Part shown: piece after piece, positions 30,917 to 37,670 of the stretch | Layout: each line of letters starts with the position of its first letter | Numbering within the stretch: position 1 is the stretch's first letter | DNA from: an uncultured Coriobacteriia bacterium | GTDB taxonomy: Bacteria > Actinomycetota > Coriobacteriia > Anaerosomatales > PALSA-660 | Length of the DNA stretch: 37,670 bases | Assembly: GCA_903831865.1 (NCBI GenBank) | Contig: CAIKZH010000099.1 | Location: 1-37,670, forward strand | Reading direction: 5' to 3' | The notes under the pieces: generated by a model | What the model saw: the letters and a program-made list of their open reading frames with translations, nothing else | Databases searched by the model: none | Told to the model about the DNA's origin: nothing | Position numbers and translations under genes: made by a program

Positions 30917-33061
30917 GTGCAAGTGGACGGACCGGCGTTGGATCCTGCGCGCGAGCGCGGGCAGCTGGGCGTATCCGAGCCTGTGACTGAACGGTCGAAC
31001 GTCGTCCGCAGCGGAGACGGCCACGATCTGCGGAAGGCCGGATCCGCCGGTCTGCTGGCCGAGCCCGAGCTCCGTCACCTCTTCGAGAGCGGCGCCATGG
31101 GCGTTGCCGTGCTCGATCACAAGGGCCGGCTCCTCTACGCGAACGGGTCCCTGCGGGACATGTTCGGGGTAGGCGACGAGCCGGTGGGCGGCATGGGCGA
31201 CGACGCCGTGGCGTGCCTTGAGAGCGTCGCGCGGGAGCCGGAGCTGTTCGAGCAGGTCCTCTCGGGGAGGATCGGTTCGTATCGCATCGGCAAGCGTCTT
31301 GCCCGCCGTGGGGGAACGCCGCTCTTCGCTGACGTCGTCGTCTCCGGGTTGCGGGCAGCGAGCAACGGTGACCGCAACGTGGTGGCCATGGTGGTCGATC
31401 TGACCAGCCGTCACGAACTCGAGGACGCATTGAGCGCCGAGAAGGCCGTCACCGAGAGTCTCATCGCCTCGGCCCCGGGGCTCCTGTACATGACCAGTAT
31501 CGACGGCACCTTCGTGCGATGGAACAGCGCGGTCGAGGAGCTGCTCGGTCTCTCGGCGGGTGAGATGACGAGCGCCGATGCGTCTACCTTCATCTGCGAG
31601 GAAGATGTCGAGGCCGGCGGCGTCTTCGGCGCGCGCCTCATCGGGGAGGGGAGCGCCGATGCGGAGATCCGCATCCGGACCGTCGACGGCCCGCGGGACT
31701 TCCTGATAACAGGTCGGCGGGTCGACGTCGGGGGCGAGCCGTATCTGGTGGGCTCCGGCGTCGACATCACCGAGCGCCGGCTCGTCGAGCGTGAGCTCGC
31801 CCGGGCTCGGGAAGGGCTCGAAGCCGAGGTCGGGCTGCGCACCGCGGAGCTGCGACTCTCGAACGAATCGCTGCAGTCAGAGGTCGAGCGATCGGCGCGG
31901 ATCCAGGCCGATGTCGAGCGAGTGGCGCGGGCGCACCACACTCTCAGCGCGGTGAACAGGGCGCTCGTCCGGGAGACCGAGGAGCAGGATCTGGTCCAGG
32001 CCGTCTGCGACGCGATCGTCGAGGTGGGCGGGTACCGCCTCGCCTGGGTGGGGTATTGCGTCGCCGACGCCGAGCACTCCGTCGCGCCGGTGGCCTTCGC
32101 CGGCGCTGAGGAGGGGTACCTCGGCTCGATCAACGTCTCGTGGGACTCCGGAGTGAACGGCACCGGCCCCGTCTCGAGAGCCATCACCGGCGAGGAGCCC
32201 GTGGTGGTACGTGACATCGCCAGTGACCCTTCATGCGACCTATGGCGGGAACGCGCCCTAGGGCACGGCTATCGCTCCGTGATCGGCCTCCCGCTGTTGT
32301 CGCAGGATGGCACGATCGAGGGGGCGATGGGCATCTACTCCGACGCGATCGACGCCTTTGATGAAGACGAGACGTCGCTCCTGCGAGAGCTCGCCGACGA
32401 CCTTGCCTTCGGGATCTTGCACCGGCGGACGCAGGTCCGCCGCGAGGAGTCCGAGGCGGACCTGAAGCAGAGCTACCAGCGGCTGGAGCGCATGACTCGC
32501 GGTGTCGTGGAGGCGATGGGCAAGGCGATCGAGGCGCGAGACCCGTACACGAGCGGACACCAGGACCGCGTGGCGCATCTGTGTGTCCTGCTGGCGAACG
32601 AGATGGGACTCCCACCTGACGAGGTCGCGGCCGTGGAAGTGGCCGCTCTCCTGCACGACATCGGCAAACTGACCGTACCTTCGGAGATCCTCAGCAATCC
32701 GGGGCAGCTGCGCCCACTGGAGTACGAGATCATCAAGGCCCATGCACGCCGGGGCTACGAGATCCTGAAGGACATCGAGTTCCCGTGGCCGGTGGCCGAG
32801 ATCGTGCTCCAGCATCACGAGCGCCTGGACGGGTCCGGGTACCCGGCGGGTCTGACTTCCGAGGGCATCCTTCTTCCGGCGCGCATCCTCGGTGTCGCGG
32901 ACGTGGTTGAGGCGATGGCATCGCACCGGCCCTATCGTCCGGCCCTCGGGCTCGACGCGGCCATCGAGGAGATCCGGGATCACCCTGCGTTGTTCGACGC
33001 CGATGTCGTCGCGGCGTGCGTGCGACTGCATGAACTGGGGCGCATCGACCTGCGGCCCTGA
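30917..33061 (+). CDS. PAS-PAS-GAF-HD-GYP protein, probable c-di-GMP phosphodiesterase
   Basis: A 714-residue cytoplasmic signalling protein. Two PAS domains span about 50-170 (FESGAMGVAVLDHKGRLLYANGSL) and 175-290 (SIDGTFVRWNSAVEELLG). A coiled-coil covers about 290-335 and a GAF domain about 345-520 (YRLAWVGYCVADAEHSVAPVAFAG). The C-terminal HD-GYP domain spans about 525-710, with catalytic H580-D581 in LLHDIGKL, IKAHARRGYEIL, HHERLDGSGYP (G641-Y642-P643) and RILGVADVVEAM. HD-GYP domains hydrolyse c-di-GMP. All metal-binding residues expected are present. GTG 30917 has aaggaagg just upstream. Its GAF resembles the first GAF of the phosphatase at 8246. Confidence 0.93.
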   Translation: MQVDGPALDPARERGQLGVSEPVTERSNVVRSGDGHDLRKAGSAGLLAEPELRHLFESGAMGVAVLDHKGRLLYANGSLRDMFGVGDEPVGGMGDDAVACLESVAREPELFEQVLSGRIGSYRIGKRLARRGGTPLFADVVVSGLRAASNGDRNVVAMVVDLTSRHELEDALSAEKAVTESLIASAPGLLYMTSIDGTFVRWNSAVEELLGLSAGEMTSADASTFICEEDVEAGGVFGARLIGEGSADAEIRIRTVDGPRDFLITGRRVDVGGEPYLVGSGVDITERRLVERELARAREGLEAEVGLRTAELRLSNESLQSEVERSARIQADVERVARAHHTLSAVNRALVRETEEQDLVQAVCDAIVEVGGYRLAWVGYCVADAEHSVAPVAFAGAEEGYLGSINVSWDSGVNGTGPVSRAITGEEPVVVRDIASDPSCDLWRERALGHGYRSVIGLPLLSQDGTIEGAMGIYSDAIDAFDEDETSLLRELADDLAFGILHRRTQVRREESEADLKQSYQRLERMTRGVVEAMGKAIEARDPYTSGHQDRVAHLCVLLANEMGLPPDEVAAVEVAALLHDIGKLTVPSEILSNPGQLRPLEYEIIKAHARRGYEILKDIEFPWPVAEIVLQHHERLDGSGYPAGLTSEGILLPARILGVADVVEAMASHRPYRPALGLDAAIEEIRDHPALFDADVVAACVRLHELGRIDLRP

Positions 33062-33152
33062 CGGGTCGGGCCCGACAGTCCGGGTGCTAGCATCGGGCCG
33101 TGCAGCGTCGCGCAGGCGGCCACTGCTGTAGCCGGGTTCACGCGCCGGTGTG

Positions 33153-33174
33153 CCGGTTCGACCGCAAGAACCGG
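33153..33174 (+). promoter_or_regulatory. Inverted repeat upstream of ada
   Basis: Arms CCGGTTC (33153-33159) and GAACCGG (33168-33174) around the eight-base spacer gaccgcaa. It lies 78 bases before the ada start and 92 bases after the HD-GYP stop. The GCAA in the spacer recalls part of the E. coli Ada box, but the match is short. It may be a hairpin terminator or an operator. Confidence 0.4.
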
Positions 33175-33251
33175 ATATCGTGAAGGGCGGGCGCGGACGA
33201 GACTGGACCCGGATGGTACGACCCCTGACTGGCCGGAGGTGAGCCGCCCGC

Positions 33252-34343
33252 ATGAGAGAGCCACTCCCGACCGTGACGCAGGCGCCGTGCGCCGACGACA
33301 TGTGGGCGGCGGTATCGGAACGCGACGCCCGCTTCGACGGGCGCTTTGTCTACGCCGTGACCTCGACCGGGATCTACTGCAGGCCGTCGTGCGGGGCACG
33401 CCGCCCGAGGCGGGACAGGGTGCGCTTCTTCCAGGGACCGGCCGAGGCCGAAGCATCCGGATTCCGGGCCTGCAAACGCTGCCGGCCGGACGTGGCCGAG
33501 CAGGCACGGCAAGGGCTCACGCTCGTCGCGGCGGCGACGTACATCGAGGCGCACAGAGACGAGCGCGTCACACTCGAGACGCTCGCGACCGAGGTGGGCC
33601 TGAGCTCCGGCCACCTGCAGAGAGCGTTCACTCGTGCGTACGGGTTGTCGCCGCACCGCTACCAGGCGCGACTGCGCGGTGAAGAGATGCGACGCAGGTT
33701 GCGCAGCGGGGAGACGGTCGCCGCAGCGGGTTACGGCGCCGGATTCGGTTCGAGTCGGGCGGTCTACGAGGAGGCGAAGCGGTCCATGGGGATGACACCG
33801 GCGGCATACCGGCGGGGAGGCGCCGGTCTCGACATCCACTACGGCGTGGCGCCGTCGGCGCTGGGCGCTGTGCTCGTCGGCGCGACGGACCGTGGCGTCT
33901 GTTGCGTACTGCTCGGCGATAGTGACGATTCGGTCGTGCGCGGCTTGGCCGACGAGTTCCCCCACGCCGAGTTCCACCGCGACGACGCAGGTGTCGCGCA
34001 GTGGATGGTGGAGGTCGTGGCGCGCATCGGCGGCGAGCGTCCCGCTTCTCAAGTGCCGCTGGATCTGTGTGGCACGGACTTCCAGCGCAGGGTGTGGACG
34101 GCGCTGCGAGAAGTGCCCTCCGGATCGACGGTCTCGTATCGGTCGATCGCCGTTGAGATAGGTCGGCCCGCCGCGACCCGGGCCGTCGCAGGCGCATGCG
34201 CCGGGAACCACGTCGCGGTCCTCGTGCCGTGCCACAGGGTCGTGAGGTCGGACGGCGGTCTTGGCGGTTACCGGTGGGGCCTTGGGCGGAAGCGCGCCCT
34301 CCTCGAGGGTGAACGTCGCGCCGAGAGGGCACCGCAGGGCTGA
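33252..34343 (+). CDS. ada: Bifunctional Ada: DNA methyltransferase repair protein and transcriptional regulator
   Basis: A 363-residue full-length Ada. The N-terminal methylphosphotriester domain has C43 and C47 (STGIYCRPSCGARRP) and C74 and C77 (RACKRCRPD), four zinc-bound cysteines of which one accepts methyl. An AraC-type helix-turn-helix follows at about 90-185 (VTLETLATEVGLSSGHLQRAFTRAYGLSPHRYQ). The C-terminal O6-methylguanine-DNA methyltransferase domain has the active-site motif VPCHRVVRSDG with C327. GTVSYRSIA-type and GxCAGNHVAVLV segments are also in place. The ATG at 33252 follows a gccggaggt Shine-Dalgarno-like site. Self-methylated Ada typically activates its own gene. Confidence 0.95.
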   Translation: MREPLPTVTQAPCADDMWAAVSERDARFDGRFVYAVTSTGIYCRPSCGARRPRRDRVRFFQGPAEAEASGFRACKRCRPDVAEQARQGLTLVAAATYIEAHRDERVTLETLATEVGLSSGHLQRAFTRAYGLSPHRYQARLRGEEMRRRLRSGETVAAAGYGAGFGSSRAVYEEAKRSMGMTPAAYRRGGAGLDIHYGVAPSALGAVLVGATDRGVCCVLLGDSDDSVVRGLADEFPHAEFHRDDAGVAQWMVEVVARIGGERPASQVPLDLCGTDFQRRVWTALREVPSGSTVSYRSIAVEIGRPAATRAVAGACAGNHVAVLVPCHRVVRSDGGLGGYRWGLGRKRALLEGERRAERAPQG

Positions 34344-34373
34344 CCCGGGTTTGCGCGCTCGCGACATTGCCTG

Positions 34374-34403
34374 TTGAACGCCCTCGCCCGCGGGGTCTAC
34401 CAT
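34374..34403 (+). promoter_or_regulatory. Sigma-70-like promoter for the DUF2251 gene
   Basis: TTGAAC (34374-34379) and TACCAT (34398-34403) with an 18-base spacer, four of six consensus bases at each element. It lies 111 bases upstream of the GTG start. The upstream ada gene ends at 34343. Confidence 0.5.
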
Positions 34404-34513
34404 GGCGCGAGCGTTCGCCGCGCGGCGCAGGAGTCCATCTGCGCGCGCGTCCGACCGCCTCCGCATGCCGAACCTCGGCCGCTCGAGCGGCCCGACGCTC
34501 GAAAGGAGATCCC

Positions 34514-34975
34514 GTGCCCGCTTCACTCCTGGTCTCGCGGACGATCCATCCTGGGGAAGAGACCGTCATCGACGTCACGTCAGGCATGTACTCGGTGGTC
34601 TTCAAGGACAACGGCGAGACCGGGTACGTGTACGCGCTCGACAACGGGCGTCCTCAGCCGGTGCTCGACGCCCTTCACATCTACAACGTCGAGCAGTTCG
34701 AGAAGGCGCCCTCGAAGCGTCGTGCGGACATCGAGATCTGGGCATCGGAGGACGGGCTGGCCGCGCTGGTCAAGTTGAACGGCCGCGACGAGGCCTACTT
34801 CGACTTCGCGGATCGGAGATCGGTGTGTCGTTCCTGCTTCCCACGCGCCGTGGGCGGTTACACACAGTCGCACGACTGGGACGATTCGGCTCTGTACCGC
34901 TTCTATCCCGAGAGGAAGCAGCAGCCGGCCTCGGAGAAGAAGGCTGCACCGAAGAAGAGGGTCACGAAGGAGTAG
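34514..34975 (+). CDS. DUF2251-like protein
   Basis: A 153-residue soluble protein. It matches from memory the DUF2251 pattern: GMYSVVFKDNGETGYVYAL, then PVLDALHIYNVEQF, IEIWASEDGLAALVKLNG and FDFADRRSVCRSCFPRAVGG, with a final DWDDSALYRFYP. The last ~20 residues are Lys-rich (SEKKAAPKKRVTKE), a possible nucleic-acid or membrane contact. Function is unknown. GTG 34514 follows AAAGGAGA by five bases. It is monocistronic by its promoter and by the long gap before the protease gene. Confidence 0.8.
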   Translation: MPASLLVSRTIHPGEETVIDVTSGMYSVVFKDNGETGYVYALDNGRPQPVLDALHIYNVEQFEKAPSKRRADIEIWASEDGLAALVKLNGRDEAYFDFADRRSVCRSCFPRAVGGYTQSHDWDDSALYRFYPERKQQPASEKKAAPKKRVTKE

Positions 34976-35052
34976 CGGCTCCCGGCCACACGATGCCAGC
35001 TCGGCGCGGGTCGCCTCTGCCGGGCGACCACCTGGCCGAGGGCGGCGGATCA

Positions 35053-35078
35053 AGTGCCGCTTGGGCACTGTTCTTGCA
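35053..35078 (+). promoter_or_regulatory. Inverted repeat overlapping a -24/-12-like sequence upstream of the protease
   Basis: AGTGCC (35053-35058) and GGCACT (35064-35069) form an inverted repeat with a five-base spacer. The right arm is part of GGCAC-N5-TTGCA (35064-35078), with GG and GC at the spacing used by sigma-54 (-24/-12). The T before GG is replaced by G. Sigma-54 is rare in Actinobacteria, so a repressor operator or coincidence is as likely. Confidence 0.3.
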
Positions 35079-35150
35079 CTTCGCTGGGTGAGTCTGGAAG
35101 CGGCCCGGCGGTTCGTCGCCCGGCACCGCAAGCCTCCTGGAAGGTACTCG

Positions 35151-37481
35151 ATGTCACTGTTGCTCCGTCGCGGCGCCGTACTCGTGCTGACGTCCGCGCT
35201 CGTGCTGTGCACCGCGCCAGTCAGCGCTCTCGCGCAGACGGGCACGGTGGTCGCGACACCTGCTGCGCGCTCTTCGGTCATCGTCGGCGTCTCGGACGCG
35301 GGGCACATGGCCCCGGTGCGCGAGGCGCTCGAGGCCGCGGGCGGGTCCATCAAGAAGACGTACGCGTGGAACGCATTCCTCGTCTCCGCGCCGGAGGGGA
35401 CGGGCTCGGCGGCGTTCTCGGCCATCGCTGAGCGCATCGCCGGAGTGACGTACGCGCAAGGCAATGCAACGGTGCATGCCGCAGGCACTGCGAACGACCC
35501 CTCGTTCTCGCTCCAATGGGGCCTGCCCGACATCGGCGCGACCTCCGCATGGGACGTGAGTCAGGGCGCTGGCGTCTCAGTGGCCGTACTCGACTCCGGC
35601 ATCGACGCGAACCAGCCCGACCTGGACGCGCCCGGCCAGGTCGTCATGAACGGCGCGTTCAACTACATCGACCCGGGGGCGCTGCCCTTCCCGGATCCGG
35701 ACGTCCCGGACCCCAATCACCCGTACGAGTACCTCGGGTGGCACGGCACGCACGTCGCCGGGATACTCGCCGCGACAAGGAACAACGGCGTGGAGGGCGC
35801 GGGTGTGGCGCCGCTGGTGACGCTGTATGCATTCAAGGTGCTTGGGGCGGACGGAAGTGGCGATGATGGAACCGTCGCTAGCGCCGTCTACGATGTGGTC
35901 AACAAGACTCCCTGCAGAATCATCTCGATGAGTTTGGGGGGCGTCGGCGATCAAGGCGGAACCGATCAAGTGCTCTCCGACGCCATCGCGTATGCCCAAG
36001 GGCATGGAGTCCTTGTGGTCGCGGCAGCCGGCAACGATGCGACCGACGCACCTGAGTTCCCGGCGGCGGTTCCGGGAGTGATCGGCGTCGGCGCGGTGAG
36101 CAGGCTCAACATTCTGGCGCCGTACTCGAACTACGGCACGCTGGACGAGGATTTGGTCGCTCCTGGCGGGGTCGGTGGCGACGGGATTCTGTCCACGATG
36201 CCCGGCGACACGATGCAGCAGGCCGTGGGCACCTCCATGGCAACGCCCTTCGTCTCTGGATCGGCGGCGCTGGTCTGGTCTGCGCACCCCTCTTGGACGG
36301 CGACGCAGGTGGCCGATGCGCTTGAGAACACGGCGCAGGATCTGGGCGCAACGGGGACGGACCCGACATACGGACATGGGTTGGTGAGACCTGATCTTGC
36401 GCTGGACCCGCTCACCACCATCTCAGGCGCCGTCCCCGGGGGGTTCTACGCTGGGTCTGTGAGTCTGTCGCTGGTCGCCCTCGATACCGCCGCGAGCGTG
36501 AGTAGCACGTACTACGCGATCGATGGTGGACCCGCCCAGCTGTATACGGCTCCGTTCACCGTGAGCGGCAGTGGCGTCCACACCGTGGACTACTACTCCG
36601 CCGATGCTGCTGGGCGCGTAGAGAGTCCTAACTCGCTGCGCTTCTCCATCGCGACGCTCGAGCCGGGGCGTTGGACAGCAATCTCTGGGAATACTGTCGG
36701 CTGGTCCCCGAGGTCCGAGACTATCGCCTTCGCCGCCGGGGGCAGCGTGCCTCCGCTCACGACCTTCTATGCACTGGACGGTGGAGACGCGACGACGTAT
36801 ACGGCGCCCTTTGTCCTTTCAGCAGAAGGCACAACAACGCTCGACTACTACTCGGTTGACGCCTCAGGCAGGGCAGAGAGCACGAATACCGCGATCATTC
36901 AGATCGACACCGTCGCGCCTGTGACGACGCTGTTGGGGGTCAGCCCAGGTGGCACTCATGCGAGTCCGGTCTTGCTGACGCTCTACGCCACAGATAGGAC
37001 CTCGGGTGTGAGCACGACCTTCTACTCGCTCGACGGCTCACCAGCTCGAGGCTACTCGTCGAGCGTGGCTGTGTCGTCTCCCGGTCTTCACGTCATCAGG
37101 TATTGGTCAGTAGACAACGCTGGCGTCTCGGAGGTGCCACAGACAACGACTTTCACCGTGAGTCCGCCAGCGACCGAGACCATCACGGCAGCGGCCAGCG
37201 CCTCCTCTGTGAAGCTCCGGGTGTCCTTCGTGCTGTCGGGCACGCTCACGCCTTCGACGCTCGGCAGGACCGTCGTCGTCCTGGTGCAGAAGCCGGGCTC
37301 AGGCCGGTGGTCCTACTCATCGGCGCGCCTGACCTACGGGACCGCCGCCAAGGGCGGAGCGCTTTGGTGGTACCGGTATGTCCCGATCGTCCGCGGTACC
37401 TATCGCTTCCAGTCGACCTTCGCCGGGGACGCGTCAGGCACGGCCGCGGCCTCGAGGCTGGTCTCTGTCTGGGTCCGCTAG
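35151..37481 (+). CDS. Secreted subtilisin-like (S8) serine protease with C-terminal Ig/OmpL47-like repeats
   Basis: A 776-residue exported protease. The signal peptide (MSLLLRRGAVLVL..., cleavage near ALAQ) is followed by an inhibitor-I9-like propeptide (SSVIVGVSDAGHM to about residue 110). The S8 domain carries the catalytic triad: D148 in VAVLDSGID, H198 in WHGTHVAGI and S362 in GTSMATPFVSG, with oxyanion Asn in AAAGND. About 350 residues follow. Three ~75-residue repeats at about 422-510, 516-585 and 586-675 each contain Tyr..Asp-Gly-Gly and Y-Y/W-S motifs of the OmpL47-type. A last Ig-like segment covers ~680-776. ATG 35151 follows ggaaggta. It probably degrades or processes proteins outside the cell. 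Confidence 0.93.
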   Translation: MSLLLRRGAVLVLTSALVLCTAPVSALAQTGTVVATPAARSSVIVGVSDAGHMAPVREALEAAGGSIKKTYAWNAFLVSAPEGTGSAAFSAIAERIAGVTYAQGNATVHAAGTANDPSFSLQWGLPDIGATSAWDVSQGAGVSVAVLDSGIDANQPDLDAPGQVVMNGAFNYIDPGALPFPDPDVPDPNHPYEYLGWHGTHVAGILAATRNNGVEGAGVAPLVTLYAFKVLGADGSGDDGTVASAVYDVVNKTPCRIISMSLGGVGDQGGTDQVLSDAIAYAQGHGVLVVAAAGNDATDAPEFPAAVPGVIGVGAVSRLNILAPYSNYGTLDEDLVAPGGVGGDGILSTMPGDTMQQAVGTSMATPFVSGSAALVWSAHPSWTATQVADALENTAQDLGATGTDPTYGHGLVRPDLALDPLTTISGAVPGGFYAGSVSLSLVALDTAASVSSTYYAIDGGPAQLYTAPFTVSGSGVHTVDYYSADAAGRVESPNSLRFSIATLEPGRWTAISGNTVGWSPRSETIAFAAGGSVPPLTTFYALDGGDATTYTAPFVLSAEGTTTLDYYSVDASGRAESTNTAIIQIDTVAPVTTLLGVSPGGTHASPVLLTLYATDRTSGVSTTFYSLDGSPARGYSSSVAVSSPGLHVIRYWSVDNAGVSEVPQTTTFTVSPPATETITAAASASSVKLRVSFVLSGTLTPSTLGRTVVVLVQKPGSGRWSYSSARLTYGTAAKGGALWWYRYVPIVRGTYRFQSTFAGDASGTAAASRLVSVWVR

Positions 37482-37497
37482 AATGTCCGACGTGTGA

Positions 37498-37524
37498 CGC
37501 CCGGCGCCGGCGCGCGTCCGGGCG
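37498..37524 (+). terminator. Hairpin after the protease gene
   Basis: Inverted repeat CGCCCGG (37498-37504) / CCGGGCG (37518-37524) with a 13-base G+C-rich loop, 17 bases after the stop. Plausible terminator; no U-run. Confidence 0.5.
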
Positions 37525-37610
37525 CTCGCGGTCGCGGAGCGTCGTCCTGATCTCCTCGCGCCCCACCGAGCCGAGACCGGCCCAGGGCGCGGTGCACCGC
37601 TGGGGGGCCT

Positions 37611-37670
37611 GTGCACTACCAGCTCTCGACATACAGCCTGATCTACCTCGTCGCGGCGGCCCTCGCCGTC
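37611..37670 (+). CDS. N-terminus of a membrane protein (partial, 3' end outside the window)
   Basis: A GTG at 37611, preceded by ctggggggcc, opens a frame that runs off the right edge: 20 codons translating to MHYQLSTYSLIYLVAAALAV. A short polar start followed by an aliphatic helix is typical of a multi-pass membrane protein. It is reminiscent of the 7TM sensor (HisKA_7TM) N-termini of histidine kinases, but twenty residues cannot establish this. Confidence 0.45.
   Translation, partial: MHYQLSTYSLIYLVAAALAV

Noticed and set aside
35080-35150. c-di-GMP-I (GEMM) riboswitch before the protease gene, suggested by cgcaagcctcctgg
   Set aside because: The conserved GGGCAAACC half and the paired stems are missing; the similarity is limited to one short stretch.
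1-37670. CRISPR array, insertion sequence, prophage or integron
   Set aside because: No regularly spaced direct repeats, transposase, integrase, phage structural genes or terminal inverted repeats were seen.

Overview
The window is high-GC (roughly two thirds G+C) bacterial chromosome. GTG starts are frequent (dnaG, rpoD and others), Shine-Dalgarno sites are strong, and genes are densely packed on both strands. The gene order ppdK - small membrane protein - dgt - dnaG - rpoD, the PASTA-containing cell-wall amidase and a tungsten-type aldehyde:ferredoxin oxidoreductase together suggest an anaerobic actinobacterium, most plausibly a Coriobacteriia-like or deep-branching environmental lineage. 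That placement is inference from gene content, because no rRNA is present.

Left part (1-5.7 kb): the 3' end of pyruvate phosphate dikinase, then a core-information run (dgt, dnaG, rpoD) on the plus strand. It ends at a strong bidirectional hairpin facing a minus-strand tRNA-Asn, followed by a plus-strand tRNA with anticodon CAT (probably tRNA-Ile2). Next (5.9-10.6 kb) come a two-gene operon resembling the paired uncharacterised families DUF6323/DUF6179, a small membrane protein, a GAF-GAF-SpoIIE-type phosphatase and a small VOC protein.

Middle part (10.7-27.1 kb): two envelope proteins in divergent orientation (an RlpA-like barrel on a coiled-coil stalk, and a membrane-anchored PASTA amidase), a galE-like epimerase, tRNA-Val(CAC), a DUF1801 protein, a CLC-type channel/antiporter, a double ferritin-like protein, a Na+/Ca2+ exchanger-family protein and a DrrAB-like ABC exporter pair. 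These are followed by a series of small membrane or accessory proteins: a NTF2-like protein, a zinc-ribbon/TM protein, MscL with a C-terminal zinc ribbon, a SIMPL lipoprotein, a GNAT acetyltransferase and an anchored TIM-barrel protein.

Right part (27.1-37.7 kb): the most coherent metabolic locus is an aldehyde:ferredoxin oxidoreductase followed by a MoaD/ThiS sulfur carrier ending in GG and a short ThiF/MoeB-type E1. A second, atypical MoaD-like protein is divergent across a strongly structured intergenic region. Then come a carboxymuconolactone-decarboxylase-family protein, a PAS-PAS-GAF-HD-GYP protein (probable c-di-GMP phosphodiesterase), a full-length Ada repair protein, a DUF2251 protein, a large secreted subtilisin-like protease with Ig/OmpL47-like repeats, and the first 20 codons of a membrane protein running off the right edge.

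No CRISPR array, prophage, insertion sequence or rRNA was seen. The likeliest places for undescribed biology are the AOR / dual-MoaD / E1 locus with its structured intergenic region, and the DUF6323-DUF6179-like pair. Domain assignments were made by eye and from memory of the families, without database searches.
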